In this document: in pieces, positions 35,000 through 43,044 of the stretch
How the letters are laid out: every line of letters begins with the position of its first letter
Numbering within the stretch: the stretch's first letter is position 1
NCBI RefSeq assembly: GCF_000425305.1
Contig: NZ_AUDE01000012.1
Coordinates: 103,264 to 167,263, forward strand
Reading direction: 5' to 3'
DNA from: Psychroserpens burtonensis DSM 12212
GTDB lineage: Bacteria > Bacteroidota > Bacteroidia > Flavobacteriales > Flavobacteriaceae
Length of the DNA: 64,000 nt
Notes under the pieces: model-generated
Told to the model about the DNA's origin: nothing
Seen by the model: only the letters and a program-made list of their open reading frames with translations
The model's database searches: none
Position numbers and translations under genes: made by a program

Positions 35000-35731
35000 A
35001 TGAAAAAAAATATACTGCTCATATGTATTGCGTTATTCTTAATTACTAAAGGTTTTGCTCAAGATAAAAAAGTAGCTGTAGTTGGTTTTTATACGGATAA
35101 GATTATCAGTTTTAGTGACCTTGATATTGGAAGCGAAGCACTTATTGCGAGTGTTTTAAAGCTTAGAGATAATCCAGATTTTGATCTAACACCAATGTTA
35201 GAGCAGTTTCACGAAGAGTTTTTTGGAACATACGCAAAGAAATTCCCTTTCGATTTGCTTCCAGAAGAGGATGTAGCATCAAATCCAGACTATATAGCGT
35301 TTACACCTAAATACGATAAAGACGAAGAAGAATTAAAACGCTTTGTTGTTTATGATGGATACAAATATATCCATGAAGGCTTTATGGGTAAAGACAATGA
35401 AATAGCTACTGCGAAAATCTTTAGTGACAAAGCCGATGGCGTTATGTTTGTTGAAATCCATTTTGCATTACAAAAAGGGTTTGGTATTGGTGGAACAGCT
35501 ACGGTGAAAATGAGAGCCTATGCTAGAATTGCACTTTACGACAAGACAGGAAAGAAAGTTTTTGCAATAAGCGAAGGTGAAAATTCTAAAAAAACATCTG
35601 TTATGGTCGGTGGAATACCCGTTATGAAAACAGAAAAAATATTACCAATGTGCGAAAGTGCATTACAACAATTGATGAAAGACTTAGAAAAACGTCTTCC
35701 AAAAATTATCAAAAAAGCAGATAAATTATAA
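35000..35731 (+). CDS. Exported protein, unknown
   Basis: 243 residues from ATG 35000, where the signal peptide begins (MKKNILLICIALFLITKGFAQ). The ~325 bases before it hold only A/T-rich sequence with a TATCTTCG promoter-like element at about 34960. The mature part starts KKVAVVGFYTDKIISF and ends with a Lys-rich helix (LMKDLEKRLPKIIKKADKL). No family is recognised; it is periplasmic or outer-membrane associated. The etf genes follow after 26 bases and could be read from the same promoter. Confidence 0.7.
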   Translation: MKKNILLICIALFLITKGFAQDKKVAVVGFYTDKIISFSDLDIGSEALIASVLKLRDNPDFDLTPMLEQFHEEFFGTYAKKFPFDLLPEEDVASNPDYIAFTPKYDKDEEELKRFVVYDGYKYIHEGFMGKDNEIATAKIFSDKADGVMFVEIHFALQKGFGIGGTATVKMRAYARIALYDKTGKKVFAISEGENSKKTSVMVGGIPVMKTEKILPMCESALQQLMKDLEKRLPKIIKKADKL

Positions 35732-35757
35732 TAAATATACACTCAAAATAATTCGAT

Positions 35758-36504
35758 ATGAAAATATTAGTATGTATTAGCCACGTACCTGATACGACTT
35801 CAAAAATTAATTTCACTGATGGCGACACAAAATTTGATACCAATGGTGTGCAATTTGTGATCAACCCAAATGATGAGTTTGGTTTAACTCGTGCGATGTG
35901 GTTTAAAGAAAAACAAGGTGCTCAAGTCACTGTTGTTAATGTTGGTGGACCAGAAACTGAGCCCACACTTCGCAAAGCTTTAGCTATTGGAGCAGATGCT
36001 GCCATTAGAGTTAATACTGAAGCTAAAGACGGTTTTCAAGTTGCCAAAGAATTAGCAAATGTTGTAAAAGACGGTGGTTTTGATTTAGTAATTGCTGGTC
36101 GTGAATCTATTGATTACAATGGCGCAATGGTTCCTGGTATGTTAGCAGCTTTAACCAATGCTAATTTTGTAACTAATTGTATCAGCCTAGAAATTGAAGG
36201 AACAACTGTTACTGCAATTCGAGAAATTGATGGTGGTAAAGAAACAGTTACAACAAGTTTACCTCTTGTTATTGGCGGCCAAAAAGGATTGGTTGAAGAA
36301 AGTGATCTTCGTATTCCTAACATGAGAGGAATTATGATGGCTCGTAAAAAACCATTATCTATCGTTGAACCTACGAATGCTCCTGCCGAAACTAACTCAA
36401 TAAAGTTTGAGAAACCGGAACCAAAAGGTGCCGTTACTTTAGTAGATGCAGATAATTTAGACGAATTAATTAATTTACTTCACAACGAAGCCAAAGCGAT
36501 TTAA
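35758..36504 (+). CDS. etfB: Electron transfer flavoprotein, beta subunit
   Basis: 248 residues with the ETF beta signature region (VINPNDEFGLTRAMWFKEKQ at the N-terminal side and AGRESIDYNGAMVPGMLAAL near 115-135, which contacts FAD/AMP). It pairs with the alpha subunit encoded 23 bases downstream. Together they carry electrons from acyl-CoA dehydrogenases to the ETF-quinone oxidoreductase during fatty- and amino-acid oxidation. Confidence 0.95.
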   Translation: MKILVCISHVPDTTSKINFTDGDTKFDTNGVQFVINPNDEFGLTRAMWFKEKQGAQVTVVNVGGPETEPTLRKALAIGADAAIRVNTEAKDGFQVAKELANVVKDGGFDLVIAGRESIDYNGAMVPGMLAALTNANFVTNCISLEIEGTTVTAIREIDGGKETVTTSLPLVIGGQKGLVEESDLRIPNMRGIMMARKKPLSIVEPTNAPAETNSIKFEKPEPKGAVTLVDADNLDELINLLHNEAKAI

Positions 36505-36527
36505 TTAACCCTTAAAAGAAAAAAAAC

Positions 36528-37490
36528 ATGTCAGTTTTAGTATATACAGAATCAGAACAAGGAAAATTTAAAAAAACAGCTTTTGAGGTCGCATCTTATG
36601 CCAAAGCAATTGCAGACCAAATGGAAACGACTGTGACTGCAATTACAGTAAATGCAGGAGATGTTTCAGAGTTGGGAAACTACGGTGTAGATAAAGTATT
36701 AAACGTTAGTAATGGTGATTTAGATAAATTCAATGCCAATGCTTACGCAAGTGCCATAGCTCAAGCCGCTAAGAAAGAAGACGCGAAAGTAGTAGTTGTT
36801 AGCGCTAGTGCAGATAGTAAATATTTAGCGCCAATTCTAGCCATTAGTTTAGATGCTGGTTACGCGTCAAATGTTGTAGAAGCACCTTCTAGTATTTCAC
36901 CTTTTACAGTGAAACGAACAGCCTTTACAAATAAAGCATTTAATATGACTACCATAAATACCGATATTAAAGTTGTTGGAGTCTCTCAAAACTCATATGG
37001 ATTAGTAGAATCTAGTGGAAATGCGTCTTCGGAAGATTTCTCTCCGTCATTACCAAGTATAGGAGTGAACGTACAATCTGTAGATAAAGCAAAAGATAAA
37101 GTTACAATTGCAGACGCTGAAATTGTGGTTTCTGCGGGTCGCGGACTAAAAGGTCCTGAAAACTGGGGAATGATAGAAGAACTAGCAGAAGTTCTTGGAG
37201 CAGCGACAGCCTGTTCTAAACCAGTATCAGATCTAGGATGGAGACCTCATGGCGAACACGTTGGTCAAACAGGAAAACCTGTAGCATCAAACCTGTATAT
37301 TGCTATTGGAATTTCAGGAGCCATACAACATTTAGCCGGTATTAACGCTTCAAAAATAAAAGTAGTCATCAATACAGATCCTGAAGCACCTTTCTTTAAA
37401 GCTGCAGACTATGGAGTTGTTGGTGATGCCTTTGTAGTTGTGCCTGCACTGATTGAAAAACTGAAAGCTTTTAAAGCTCAAAACGCATAA
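36528..37490 (+). CDS. etfA: Electron transfer flavoprotein, alpha subunit
   Basis: 320 residues. The C-terminal FAD-binding domain is complete: SAGRGLKGPENWGMIEELAE (about 203-222), GQTGKPVASNLYIAIGISGA, and the end motif VINTDPEAPFFKAADYGVVG. It forms the heterodimer with EtfB. The ~200 bases after it contain an unusual long hairpin (37512-37590). Confidence 0.96.
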   Translation: MSVLVYTESEQGKFKKTAFEVASYAKAIADQMETTVTAITVNAGDVSELGNYGVDKVLNVSNGDLDKFNANAYASAIAQAAKKEDAKVVVVSASADSKYLAPILAISLDAGYASNVVEAPSSISPFTVKRTAFTNKAFNMTTINTDIKVVGVSQNSYGLVESSGNASSEDFSPSLPSIGVNVQSVDKAKDKVTIADAEIVVSAGRGLKGPENWGMIEELAEVLGAATACSKPVSDLGWRPHGEHVGQTGKPVASNLYIAIGISGAIQHLAGINASKIKVVINTDPEAPFFKAADYGVVGDAFVVVPALIEKLKAFKAQNA

Positions 37491-37511
37491 TTTTTTCTAA
37501 ATTATAATTGG

Positions 37512-37590
37512 AAAGGGCTGTTTTGATTTGGTTCTTTAAACATAAATCTGCATTTTGCAGTTGTTAAAGTCCAAATTAAAACAGTTCTTT
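37512..37590 (+). ncRNA. Long three-part hairpin between etfA and the nuclease gene
   Basis: Outer stem of 20 bp: 37512-37531 pairs with 37571-37590. Next a 6-bp stem CTTTAA/TTAAAG (37534-37539 with 37564-37569), then a tip CTGCA-ttt-TGCAG (37548-37560). The outer stem contains three G-T oppositions that pair only as G-U in RNA of the plus strand. There is no U-run, so it is not a normal terminator. It could be a processing or stability element, a leader structure of the next gene, or a mobile-repeat remnant. Confidence 0.5.
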
Positions 37591-37660
37591 ACGTTTTCCT
37601 CACCCGTAGTTCAAAAATTAGAATTACGACCTCTACACACAAGAGGCATGTTGGGACACC

Positions 37661-37690
37661 TCACCAAAATATGTTGAGGCATTTTTAGAT
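37661..37690 (+). promoter_or_regulatory. Small leader hairpin before the nuclease gene
   Basis: CCTCACCAAAATATGTTGAGG followed by CATTTTTAG ends 8 bases before the start codon at 37698. The CCTCA/TGAGG stem plus T-run is terminator-like and could attenuate the following gene; it is short. Confidence 0.35.
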
Positions 37691-37697
37691 TAAAAAT

Positions 37698-38312
37698 ATG
37701 AGTCTAGTTAGATTAAATATTAAAGGAATATCATATAGCCAAACTCAAAATGGCGCATATGCTCTAATTCTGAATGAAGTAGATGGTGACCGTAAACTAC
37801 CAATCGTTATTGGCGCTTTTGAAGCGCAATCCATTGCGATTGCTCTCGAGAAAGAAATTAGACCTCCAAGACCACTTACCCACGACTTATTTAAAAATTT
37901 CGCAGATCGTTTTGATATTGTTGTCAAGCAAGTTATTATTCATAAATTAGTTGACGGTGTGTTTTACTCCAGCTTAATTTGTGAACGTGATAAAATAGAA
38001 GAAATTATAGATGCAAGAACCAGTGATGCTATTGCTTTAGCGTTGCGTTTTAAAGCACCTATATTTACATACAAAAACATTTTAGACAAGGCTGGCATTT
38101 ATCTCAAAGTCAATCCTAAAAAAGATGGTGAAGAACAAGATCAAGATTCTATTCTTGTAGATGACATGGTCGCTGAAGAAATAGAAGCAAGTATCCAAGA
38201 TAATTATTTGGATAAAACACTTCAAGAGCTCAACGCGCTCTTAGACGAAGCTGTCAATAATGAAGATTATGAGAAAGCAGCTAAAATACGAGACGAAATT
38301 GATAAACGATAA
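37698..38312 (+). CDS. Bifunctional nuclease domain (DUF151/BFN) protein with UVR motif
   Basis: 204 residues. Residues ~1-135 are the BFN domain (IVIGAFEAQSIAIALE; DARTSDAIALALRFKAPIF). The C-terminal ~35 residues form a UvrB/UvrC-type helical hairpin (LDEAVNNEDYEKAAKIRDEI). This two-domain form is normal in Bacteroidota. BFN relatives have been reported to cleave DNA and RNA; the UVR motif suggests contact with another protein. It lies 9 bases before the NupC gene, in the same operon. Confidence 0.87.
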   Translation: MSLVRLNIKGISYSQTQNGAYALILNEVDGDRKLPIVIGAFEAQSIAIALEKEIRPPRPLTHDLFKNFADRFDIVVKQVIIHKLVDGVFYSSLICERDKIEEIIDARTSDAIALALRFKAPIFTYKNILDKAGIYLKVNPKKDGEEQDQDSILVDDMVAEEIEASIQDNYLDKTLQELNALLDEAVNNEDYEKAAKIRDEIDKR

Positions 38313-38321
38313 TAAGTTTTT

Positions 38322-40079
38322 ATGAGACATTTTCTACTAGCTATTGCGGCTATTTTTTTTGGAATTACATTGACTTTCGGACAAGAATTAGAAAAAAAAT
38401 GGCAATTTGAAACTGTAAAAAATGATTCGGGAGTTTCGTTATACAACATTCAAGCATCAGATGAATTTCAATTAAAAGATGGTGAATTCAACTATGCCAT
38501 AGAAGCAATTGACACGATAGGAGATTTTTCTGGGAACTATATGTTTCAGAATAACCTATTAGTACTCTACTACGATATTCCCTCAGAAAAAATTGAGCGT
38601 TATAAAATTTCAGAATTAACAGATTCCACACTAATATTCTCTAATAAATTGAAGAGTTTTAGTTTTAAAACAGCTTCAGAAGCTACTGCTATAGCTCCAA
38701 ATAACGAGAATCTTACGGGGAGTATCGTTCCCAGCCAAGGCTTCTCTTTTAATAGTTTGTGGCGAGGAGTTCTAGGGATGTTAACCTTATTATGTATCGC
38801 GTTTTTATTTAGCAGTAATCGTAAAGGTATTAACTGGAAAACAGTTGGATTAGGCTTAACATTTCAATTAATAATTGCTATTGGCGTTTTAAAAGTAGAT
38901 TTTATCAAATCAGCATTTGAAATCATAGGAAAAGGATTTATAGCTATTCTTGGATTTACACAAGCTGGAAGTGAGTTTTTATTTGGAGGAATGCTAGATG
39001 TTAATTCCTTCGGGTTTATTTTCGCATTTCAAGTACTCCCAACAATCATATTCTTTTCGGCACTAACCTCTGTCCTGTTTTACTTAGGATTAATTCAAAA
39101 AGTTGTGAAAGGTATGGGATGGTTGCTTTCTAAGGTTTTAGGGATTTCTGGAGCAGAAAGTTTAAGTGTTGCAGGTAATATTTTCTTAGGGCAAACCGAA
39201 GCACCTTTATTGATTAAGGCCTATCTAGAAAAAATGAATAAGTCTGAAATCCTTTTAGTCATGATTGGAGGAATGGCGACTGTTGCAGGTGCCGTTCTTG
39301 CTGCATATATTGGGTTTCTTGGTGGAGAAGATGAAGCTTTACAATTATTCTATGCAAAACACTTACTCGCAGCTTCTGTTATGGCAGCGCCAGGAGCTAT
39401 CGTGATTTCTAAAATATTATTCCCACAAACTGAAGAAATTAATACCGACGTTAACGTCTCTCAAGAAAAAATTGGTTCAAACATATTAGAAGCTATTGCC
39501 AATGGAACCACCGAAGGTTTAAGACTTGCTGTTAATGTAGGAGCTATGCTTTTGGTTTTTGTAGCATTTATTGCCATGGCAAATGGTATTCTAGGTGGAA
39601 TTGCAAGTTTTGATGGATTCACAATAGAAGCCTTAAATATGAACTGGCACTTTACGTCCTTAAATGAAATCATTGCCCAAAACACGCCTTACGATTCATT
39701 ATCATTAGAGTTTATATTGGGTTACATTTTTGCTCCTTTGATGTGGCTCATTGGTATTGCTACCGAAGACATGGCGCTTATGGGGCAACTATTGGGTATT
39801 AAATTAGCAGCTAGTGAATTTATTGGATATATTCAATTAGCAGATCTGAAAAATGCCGCTAATGCAACACACTTAAAATACGAGAAATCAATAATAATGG
39901 CGACCTACATGCTTTGTGGTTTTGCAAATTTCGCATCTATTGGTATTCAAATTGGAGGTATTGGCTCTTTAGCTCCAGGACAGCGCAAGCAACTCTCAAA
40001 ATTTGGAATGAAAGCTTTAATTGGCGGAACTTTGGCGTCATTAATTTCTGCCACGATTGCTGGGATGATCATCGGATAA
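38322..40079 (+). CDS. NupC-family nucleoside transporter with extra N-terminal domain
   Basis: 585 residues. The C-terminal ~430 are a concentrative nucleoside transporter: repeated membrane helices, FLGQTEAPLLIKAYLEKM (about 288-305), and the gate region NFASIGIQIGGIGSLAPGQR near 535-555. It imports nucleosides with Na+ or H+. Unlike typical NupC (~400 residues), it begins with a signal peptide (MRHFLLAIAAIFFGITLTFG) and a ~110-residue soluble domain (EKKWQFETVKNDSGVSLYNI) that would face the periplasm, perhaps for binding. It is co-transcribed with the nuclease gene, which is consistent with nucleic acid salvage. Confidence 0.87.
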   Translation: MRHFLLAIAAIFFGITLTFGQELEKKWQFETVKNDSGVSLYNIQASDEFQLKDGEFNYAIEAIDTIGDFSGNYMFQNNLLVLYYDIPSEKIERYKISELTDSTLIFSNKLKSFSFKTASEATAIAPNNENLTGSIVPSQGFSFNSLWRGVLGMLTLLCIAFLFSSNRKGINWKTVGLGLTFQLIIAIGVLKVDFIKSAFEIIGKGFIAILGFTQAGSEFLFGGMLDVNSFGFIFAFQVLPTIIFFSALTSVLFYLGLIQKVVKGMGWLLSKVLGISGAESLSVAGNIFLGQTEAPLLIKAYLEKMNKSEILLVMIGGMATVAGAVLAAYIGFLGGEDEALQLFYAKHLLAASVMAAPGAIVISKILFPQTEEINTDVNVSQEKIGSNILEAIANGTTEGLRLAVNVGAMLLVFVAFIAMANGILGGIASFDGFTIEALNMNWHFTSLNEIIAQNTPYDSLSLEFILGYIFAPLMWLIGIATEDMALMGQLLGIKLAASEFIGYIQLADLKNAANATHLKYEKSIIMATYMLCGFANFASIGIQIGGIGSLAPGQRKQLSKFGMKALIGGTLASLISATIAGMIIG

Positions 40080-40125
40080 CAAATTCCTGCGAAGGCAGAA
40101 ACCTAATTGTAGACAGAACTAATAT

Positions 40126-40166
40126 AAAACGCTCACAGCAAGTCATTGTAACGAGTGTTTTTTTTC
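40126..40166 (+). terminator. Terminator after the nucleoside transporter
   Basis: AAAACGCTC, 18-base loop, GAGTGTTTTTTTT with one G-U pair. Just before it (about 40083-40105) is CCTGCGAAGGCAG, part of a short palindromic repeat common in this bacterial family. Confidence 0.6.
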
Positions 40167-40273
40167 TGCAATGTAATAAGGCTTTGAACGTTAATAACTT
40201 TTAATATTTATCTCATGTCCATTTCACAGAAAACTCTTCTTTTTATTTAAATTCGTATTTGCTTTTAATTACT

Positions 40274-40346
40274 TGTCACACTGAGCAGAATTGACATCAA
40301 AATATATGTTGATTAACAATAGCTTATAAGATAAGTCGAAGTGTCC
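40274..40346. repeat. Split interspersed repeat (TGTCACACTGAGC...AGTCGAAGTGTC)
   Basis: TGTCACACTGAGC at 40274 and AAGTCGAAGTGTCC at 40333 are the two halves of the repeat seen whole at 12079, here separated by about 46 A/T-rich bases. It occupies the otherwise featureless gap before thyA. Confidence 0.45.
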
Positions 40347-40379
40347 TATAACGATTAATTGAAGTTTAATTTAAAGAGA

Positions 40380-40397
40380 TTTCCGCTTTCGCGGAAA
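40380..40397 (+). promoter_or_regulatory. Hairpin over the thyA ribosome-binding region
   Basis: TTTCCGC-tttc-GCGGAAA is a perfect 7-bp hairpin that ends 6 bases before the thyA ATG. The only purine-rich stretch (GGAAAG) is inside its 3' arm, so folding would hide it from ribosomes. A regulator is not evident. Confidence 0.45.
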
Positions 40398-40403
40398 GTG
40401 AAC

Positions 40404-41228
40404 ATGAAACAATACCACGACCTAGTAAAACACGTTTTAGAACAAGGAAACGAAAAAGGAGATCGCACAGGAACAGGCACCAAGAGCGTTTTTGGATATC
40501 AAATGCGATTTGATTTAAGTGAAGGTTTCCCTATGGTAACTACAAAAAAACTACACTTAAAATCTATCATTTACGAATTACTTTGGTTCTTAAAAGGGGA
40601 TACAAATATTAAGTATCTAACCGAAAATGGTGTAAAAATCTGGAACTCATGGGCAGATAAAAATGGAGACTTAGGCCCAGTCTATGGTCACCAATGGCGC
40701 AACTGGAACAATGACGATATTGACCAAATAAAAGACGTTATAGACACCCTTAAAAACAATCCAAATAGTCGTCGTATGATGGTGTCGGCTTGGAACCCTT
40801 CTGTGATGACAGATACTTCAAAATCCTTTGATGAAAATGTGGCTAATGGTAAAGCAGCTTTACCGCCTTGTCATGCATTTTTTCAGTTTTATGTAGCTGA
40901 TGGAAAATTATCTTGTCAGTTATATCAGCGCAGTGCAGATATATTTTTGGGTGTGCCTTTTAATATTGGTTCTTATGCATTATTCACGATGATGATGGCA
41001 CAGGTTTGTGGCTATGAAGCTGGAGAGTTCATCCACACCTTTGGAGATGCTCATATTTACAGCAATCATTTCGAACAATTAGAATTACAATTATCTAGAG
41101 AGATTAGACCATTGCCAACAATGAAACTCAACCCTGCGGTAACTGATATTTTCGATTTTAAATTTGAAGATTTTACTTTAAAGGATTACAATCCACATCC
41201 ACATATTAAAGGTGCAGTTGCTGTTTAA
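40404..41228 (+). CDS. thyA: Thymidylate synthase
   Basis: 274 residues from ATG 40404 ([12 protein letters not shown]); the longer in-frame ATG at 40359 would add 15 unrelated residues. Active-site Cys156 in [12 protein letters not shown], the folate/dUMP segments [12 protein letters not shown] and [13 protein letters not shown], and the terminal AVAV are all typical. It methylates dUMP with methylene-tetrahydrofolate, producing dihydrofolate that the DHFR two genes downstream can recycle. Confidence 0.97.
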   Translation: MKQYHDLVKHVLEQGNEKGDRTGTGTKSVFGYQMRFDLSEGFPMVTTKKLHLKSIIYELLWFLKGDTNIKYLTENGVKIWNSWADKNGDLGPVYGHQWRNWNNDDIDQIKDVIDTLKNNPNSRRMMVSAWNPSVMTDTSKSFDENVANGKAALPPCHAFFQFYVADGKLSCQLYQRSADIFLGVPFNIGSYALFTMMMAQVCGYEAGEFIHTFGDAHIYSNHFEQLELQLSREIRPLPTMKLNPAVTDIFDFKFEDFTLKDYNPHPHIKGAVAV

Positions 41229-41237
41229 ATTCATGTT

Positions 41238-41747
41238 ATGAAAGCCTTTTACACAATACTACTTACGCTTATTTTCACTAGGACTTATGCTCAAGATAGT
41301 ATATCTAAGTCTGAAGCGCAACTAAAACTAATTGAACAAGATGGAAAATTTAAAATAGTCCCTTTTAACATAATTGAAAGGGTACCTGTTTACTCCGGTT
41401 GTGATGAACAGCTTTCAAATGAAAAGCTCAAAAAATGCATGAGCGATAAAATCTCATCGTTTGTATTAAAGACATTCGATACAAGAATGGCGAGTTACTT
41501 AAAACCATCTGTAACAGACGTAAGAATCACGGTACTCTTCAAAATTGATGAGCATGGCAACATAGGAAATATTATGGCTAGAGGTCCTCATCCTAAGTTA
41601 GAACAAGAAGCTATACGAGTTGTAGAAGCTTTACCTGATATGACCAAACCAGGAATGCAAGACGGGAAACCAGCAATTGTGCCGTACATGCTACCAATTC
41701 GTTTTGCTATTGAAAAACCATCTAAAAATCAAAGAATTCAAAATTAA
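41238..41747 (+). CDS. Secreted TonB C-terminal-like protein
   Basis: 169 residues with a signal peptide (MKAFYTILLTLIFTRTYAQ). From about residue 90 the fold looks like a TonB C-terminal domain (VLFKIDEHGNIGNIMARGPH; then AIRVVEALPDMTKPGMQDGK and PIRFAI). Two Cys at about 55 and 67 flank the start of this part. It has no transmembrane anchor beyond the signal peptide and no proline-rich spacer, so it is not a standard energy transducer. It is 9 bases after thyA. Confidence 0.78.
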   Translation: MKAFYTILLTLIFTRTYAQDSISKSEAQLKLIEQDGKFKIVPFNIIERVPVYSGCDEQLSNEKLKKCMSDKISSFVLKTFDTRMASYLKPSVTDVRITVLFKIDEHGNIGNIMARGPHPKLEQEAIRVVEALPDMTKPGMQDGKPAIVPYMLPIRFAIEKPSKNQRIQN

Positions 41748-41860
41748 CAGGAAATTGTTATCTGATTTAAGAAAACAATTTCATTGCTAAATCAACGAAA
41801 GAAAGTGCTTTTTCTTTAGATTAAAAACGAGTAACTTTACACTAAGAAATTTTGTTAGTT

Positions 41861-42793
41861 ATGTTCGGAAAAAAGAAAACCATACCTCAAATAGATCAAG
41901 AGCAATTGGCTTTAATTAAATATGCTGAAAAACGCATCAAACAAAAGCAACGCGTTTATGTTCATTTCGTTGTTTTTTTAATTGGAGCTGTATTTTTAAT
42001 CTTAGCAAATACTGTTTTAGGCATTGGTAAGGATTTTACCATTGCTGGACTCAACTGGTTTGTCATTACCATAATTATATGGCTAGCCTTTTTTATATAC
42101 CATTTTGTGAGCGTATTTATAACTCATAAATTTATGGGTAAGGACTGGGTAGACCAACAACGAAATACACTCGTAGCGAAACAACAAGAACGTATAGAGA
42201 AATTAAAACAACAATTCTTAAAAGAAGAAACTGAGATTGCAAAGTCTCTAGCTTTTGATGATACCGTAAACAAAGGTGTTTCAACTCAAAAAAAAAAAAC
42301 TGAGCTAACGATCATTGTAGCAGCCGATGAAGATAATGCTATTGGTAAAGACAATGATTTAATTTGGCATTTAAGTGATGACCTTAAGCGATTTAAATCT
42401 TTAACAAATGGGCACTGTATTATAATGGGGCGCAAAACGTTTGAAAGTTTCCCTAAACCACTCCCTAATCGCACGCACATTGTTGTCACACGTCAAGACA
42501 ATTATATGGTACCAGATGGTGTTATTGTTGTCAATAATATGGACGATGCTATTGATGCTGCTCGCAAAGACAAGCAACCATTCATTATTGGTGGAGGAGA
42601 AATCTATAAACAAGCAATGAGTTTTGCTCATAAAATAGAAATCACTCGTGTACATCACAAGTTTGGAGGTGCTGACACCTTTTTCCCTGAGATTGATGCA
42701 TCCGTTTGGAAGGAAACGAACAGAAAAGAACATCTTAAGGATGAAAAGCATGAGTTTTCTTTTACTTTTTTAACTTATGAGAGAACCATTTAA
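41861..42793 (+). CDS. 2TM-domain / dihydrofolate reductase fusion
   Basis: 310 residues from ATG 41861. Residues 1-105 form a 2TM domain: two helices at about 34-51 and 64-86, flanked by basic and coiled segments. Residues ~147-310 are a complete DHFR: VAADEDNAIGKDNDLIWHLS, GRKTFESF, and IIGGGEIYKQAM. The enzyme reduces dihydrofolate with NADPH and would here sit on the inner face of the membrane. The linker codons QKKKT are written with 12 consecutive A (42288-42299). A loss or gain of one A leads to a stop within three codons, giving only the 2TM part. It belongs with thyA in function. Confidence 0.88.
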   Translation: MFGKKKTIPQIDQEQLALIKYAEKRIKQKQRVYVHFVVFLIGAVFLILANTVLGIGKDFTIAGLNWFVITIIIWLAFFIYHFVSVFITHKFMGKDWVDQQRNTLVAKQQERIEKLKQQFLKEETEIAKSLAFDDTVNKGVSTQKKKTELTIIVAADEDNAIGKDNDLIWHLSDDLKRFKSLTNGHCIIMGRKTFESFPKPLPNRTHIVVTRQDNYMVPDGVIVVNNMDDAIDAARKDKQPFIIGGGEIYKQAMSFAHKIEITRVHHKFGGADTFFPEIDASVWKETNRKEHLKDEKHEFSFTFLTYERTI

Positions 42794-42810
42794 TTAGTTC
42801 CAAAGAAAGA

Positions 42811-42830
42811 TTAGGTTAGGTTAGGTTAGA
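42811..42830. repeat. Short tandem repeat (TTAGG) x3 plus TTAGA
   Basis: TTAGGTTAGGTTAGGTTAGA directly followed by CCTAA, so the end also forms a TTAGGT/ACCTAA hairpin. A microsatellite-like run in the gap behind the DHFR fusion. Confidence 0.7.
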
Positions 42831-42977
42831 CCTAATAGATATACTCTTAAATAAATCTTTAGCAGAAGATATTTCCGTAGTAAAAACACTTCAAAACTAT
42901 TAATTTTAGTTCAACCTTTTATTTCAAATTTAATAGTTAAAATTATTAGTTTGGAAGAGTGAGATTATTAATAAACT

Positions 42978-43018
42978 AAAAAACACCTCATCGATTAAAA
43001 TCAACTACAGTGTTTTTT
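42978..43018. terminator. Probable terminator before the COG2509 gene
   Basis: AAAAAACAC, a 23-base loop holding GATTaaAATC, and GTGTTTTTT. Ends transcription from the folate genes. Confidence 0.6.
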
Positions 43019-43044
43019 ATTTTATTAATTACTAATTTTGCAGC

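Noticed and set aside
37512..37590. Rho-independent terminator of etfA
   Set aside because: The stem is followed by ACGTTTTCC, not a U-run, and is much longer and more layered than a terminator.
41238..41747. A true TonB energy transducer
   Set aside because: It lacks the N-terminal anchor with proline-rich spacer; only the C-terminal-like domain behind a cleavable signal peptide is present.
42811..42830. Telomere-like repeat
   Set aside because: Only three units in the middle of a chromosome segment; a microsatellite by chance or slippage.
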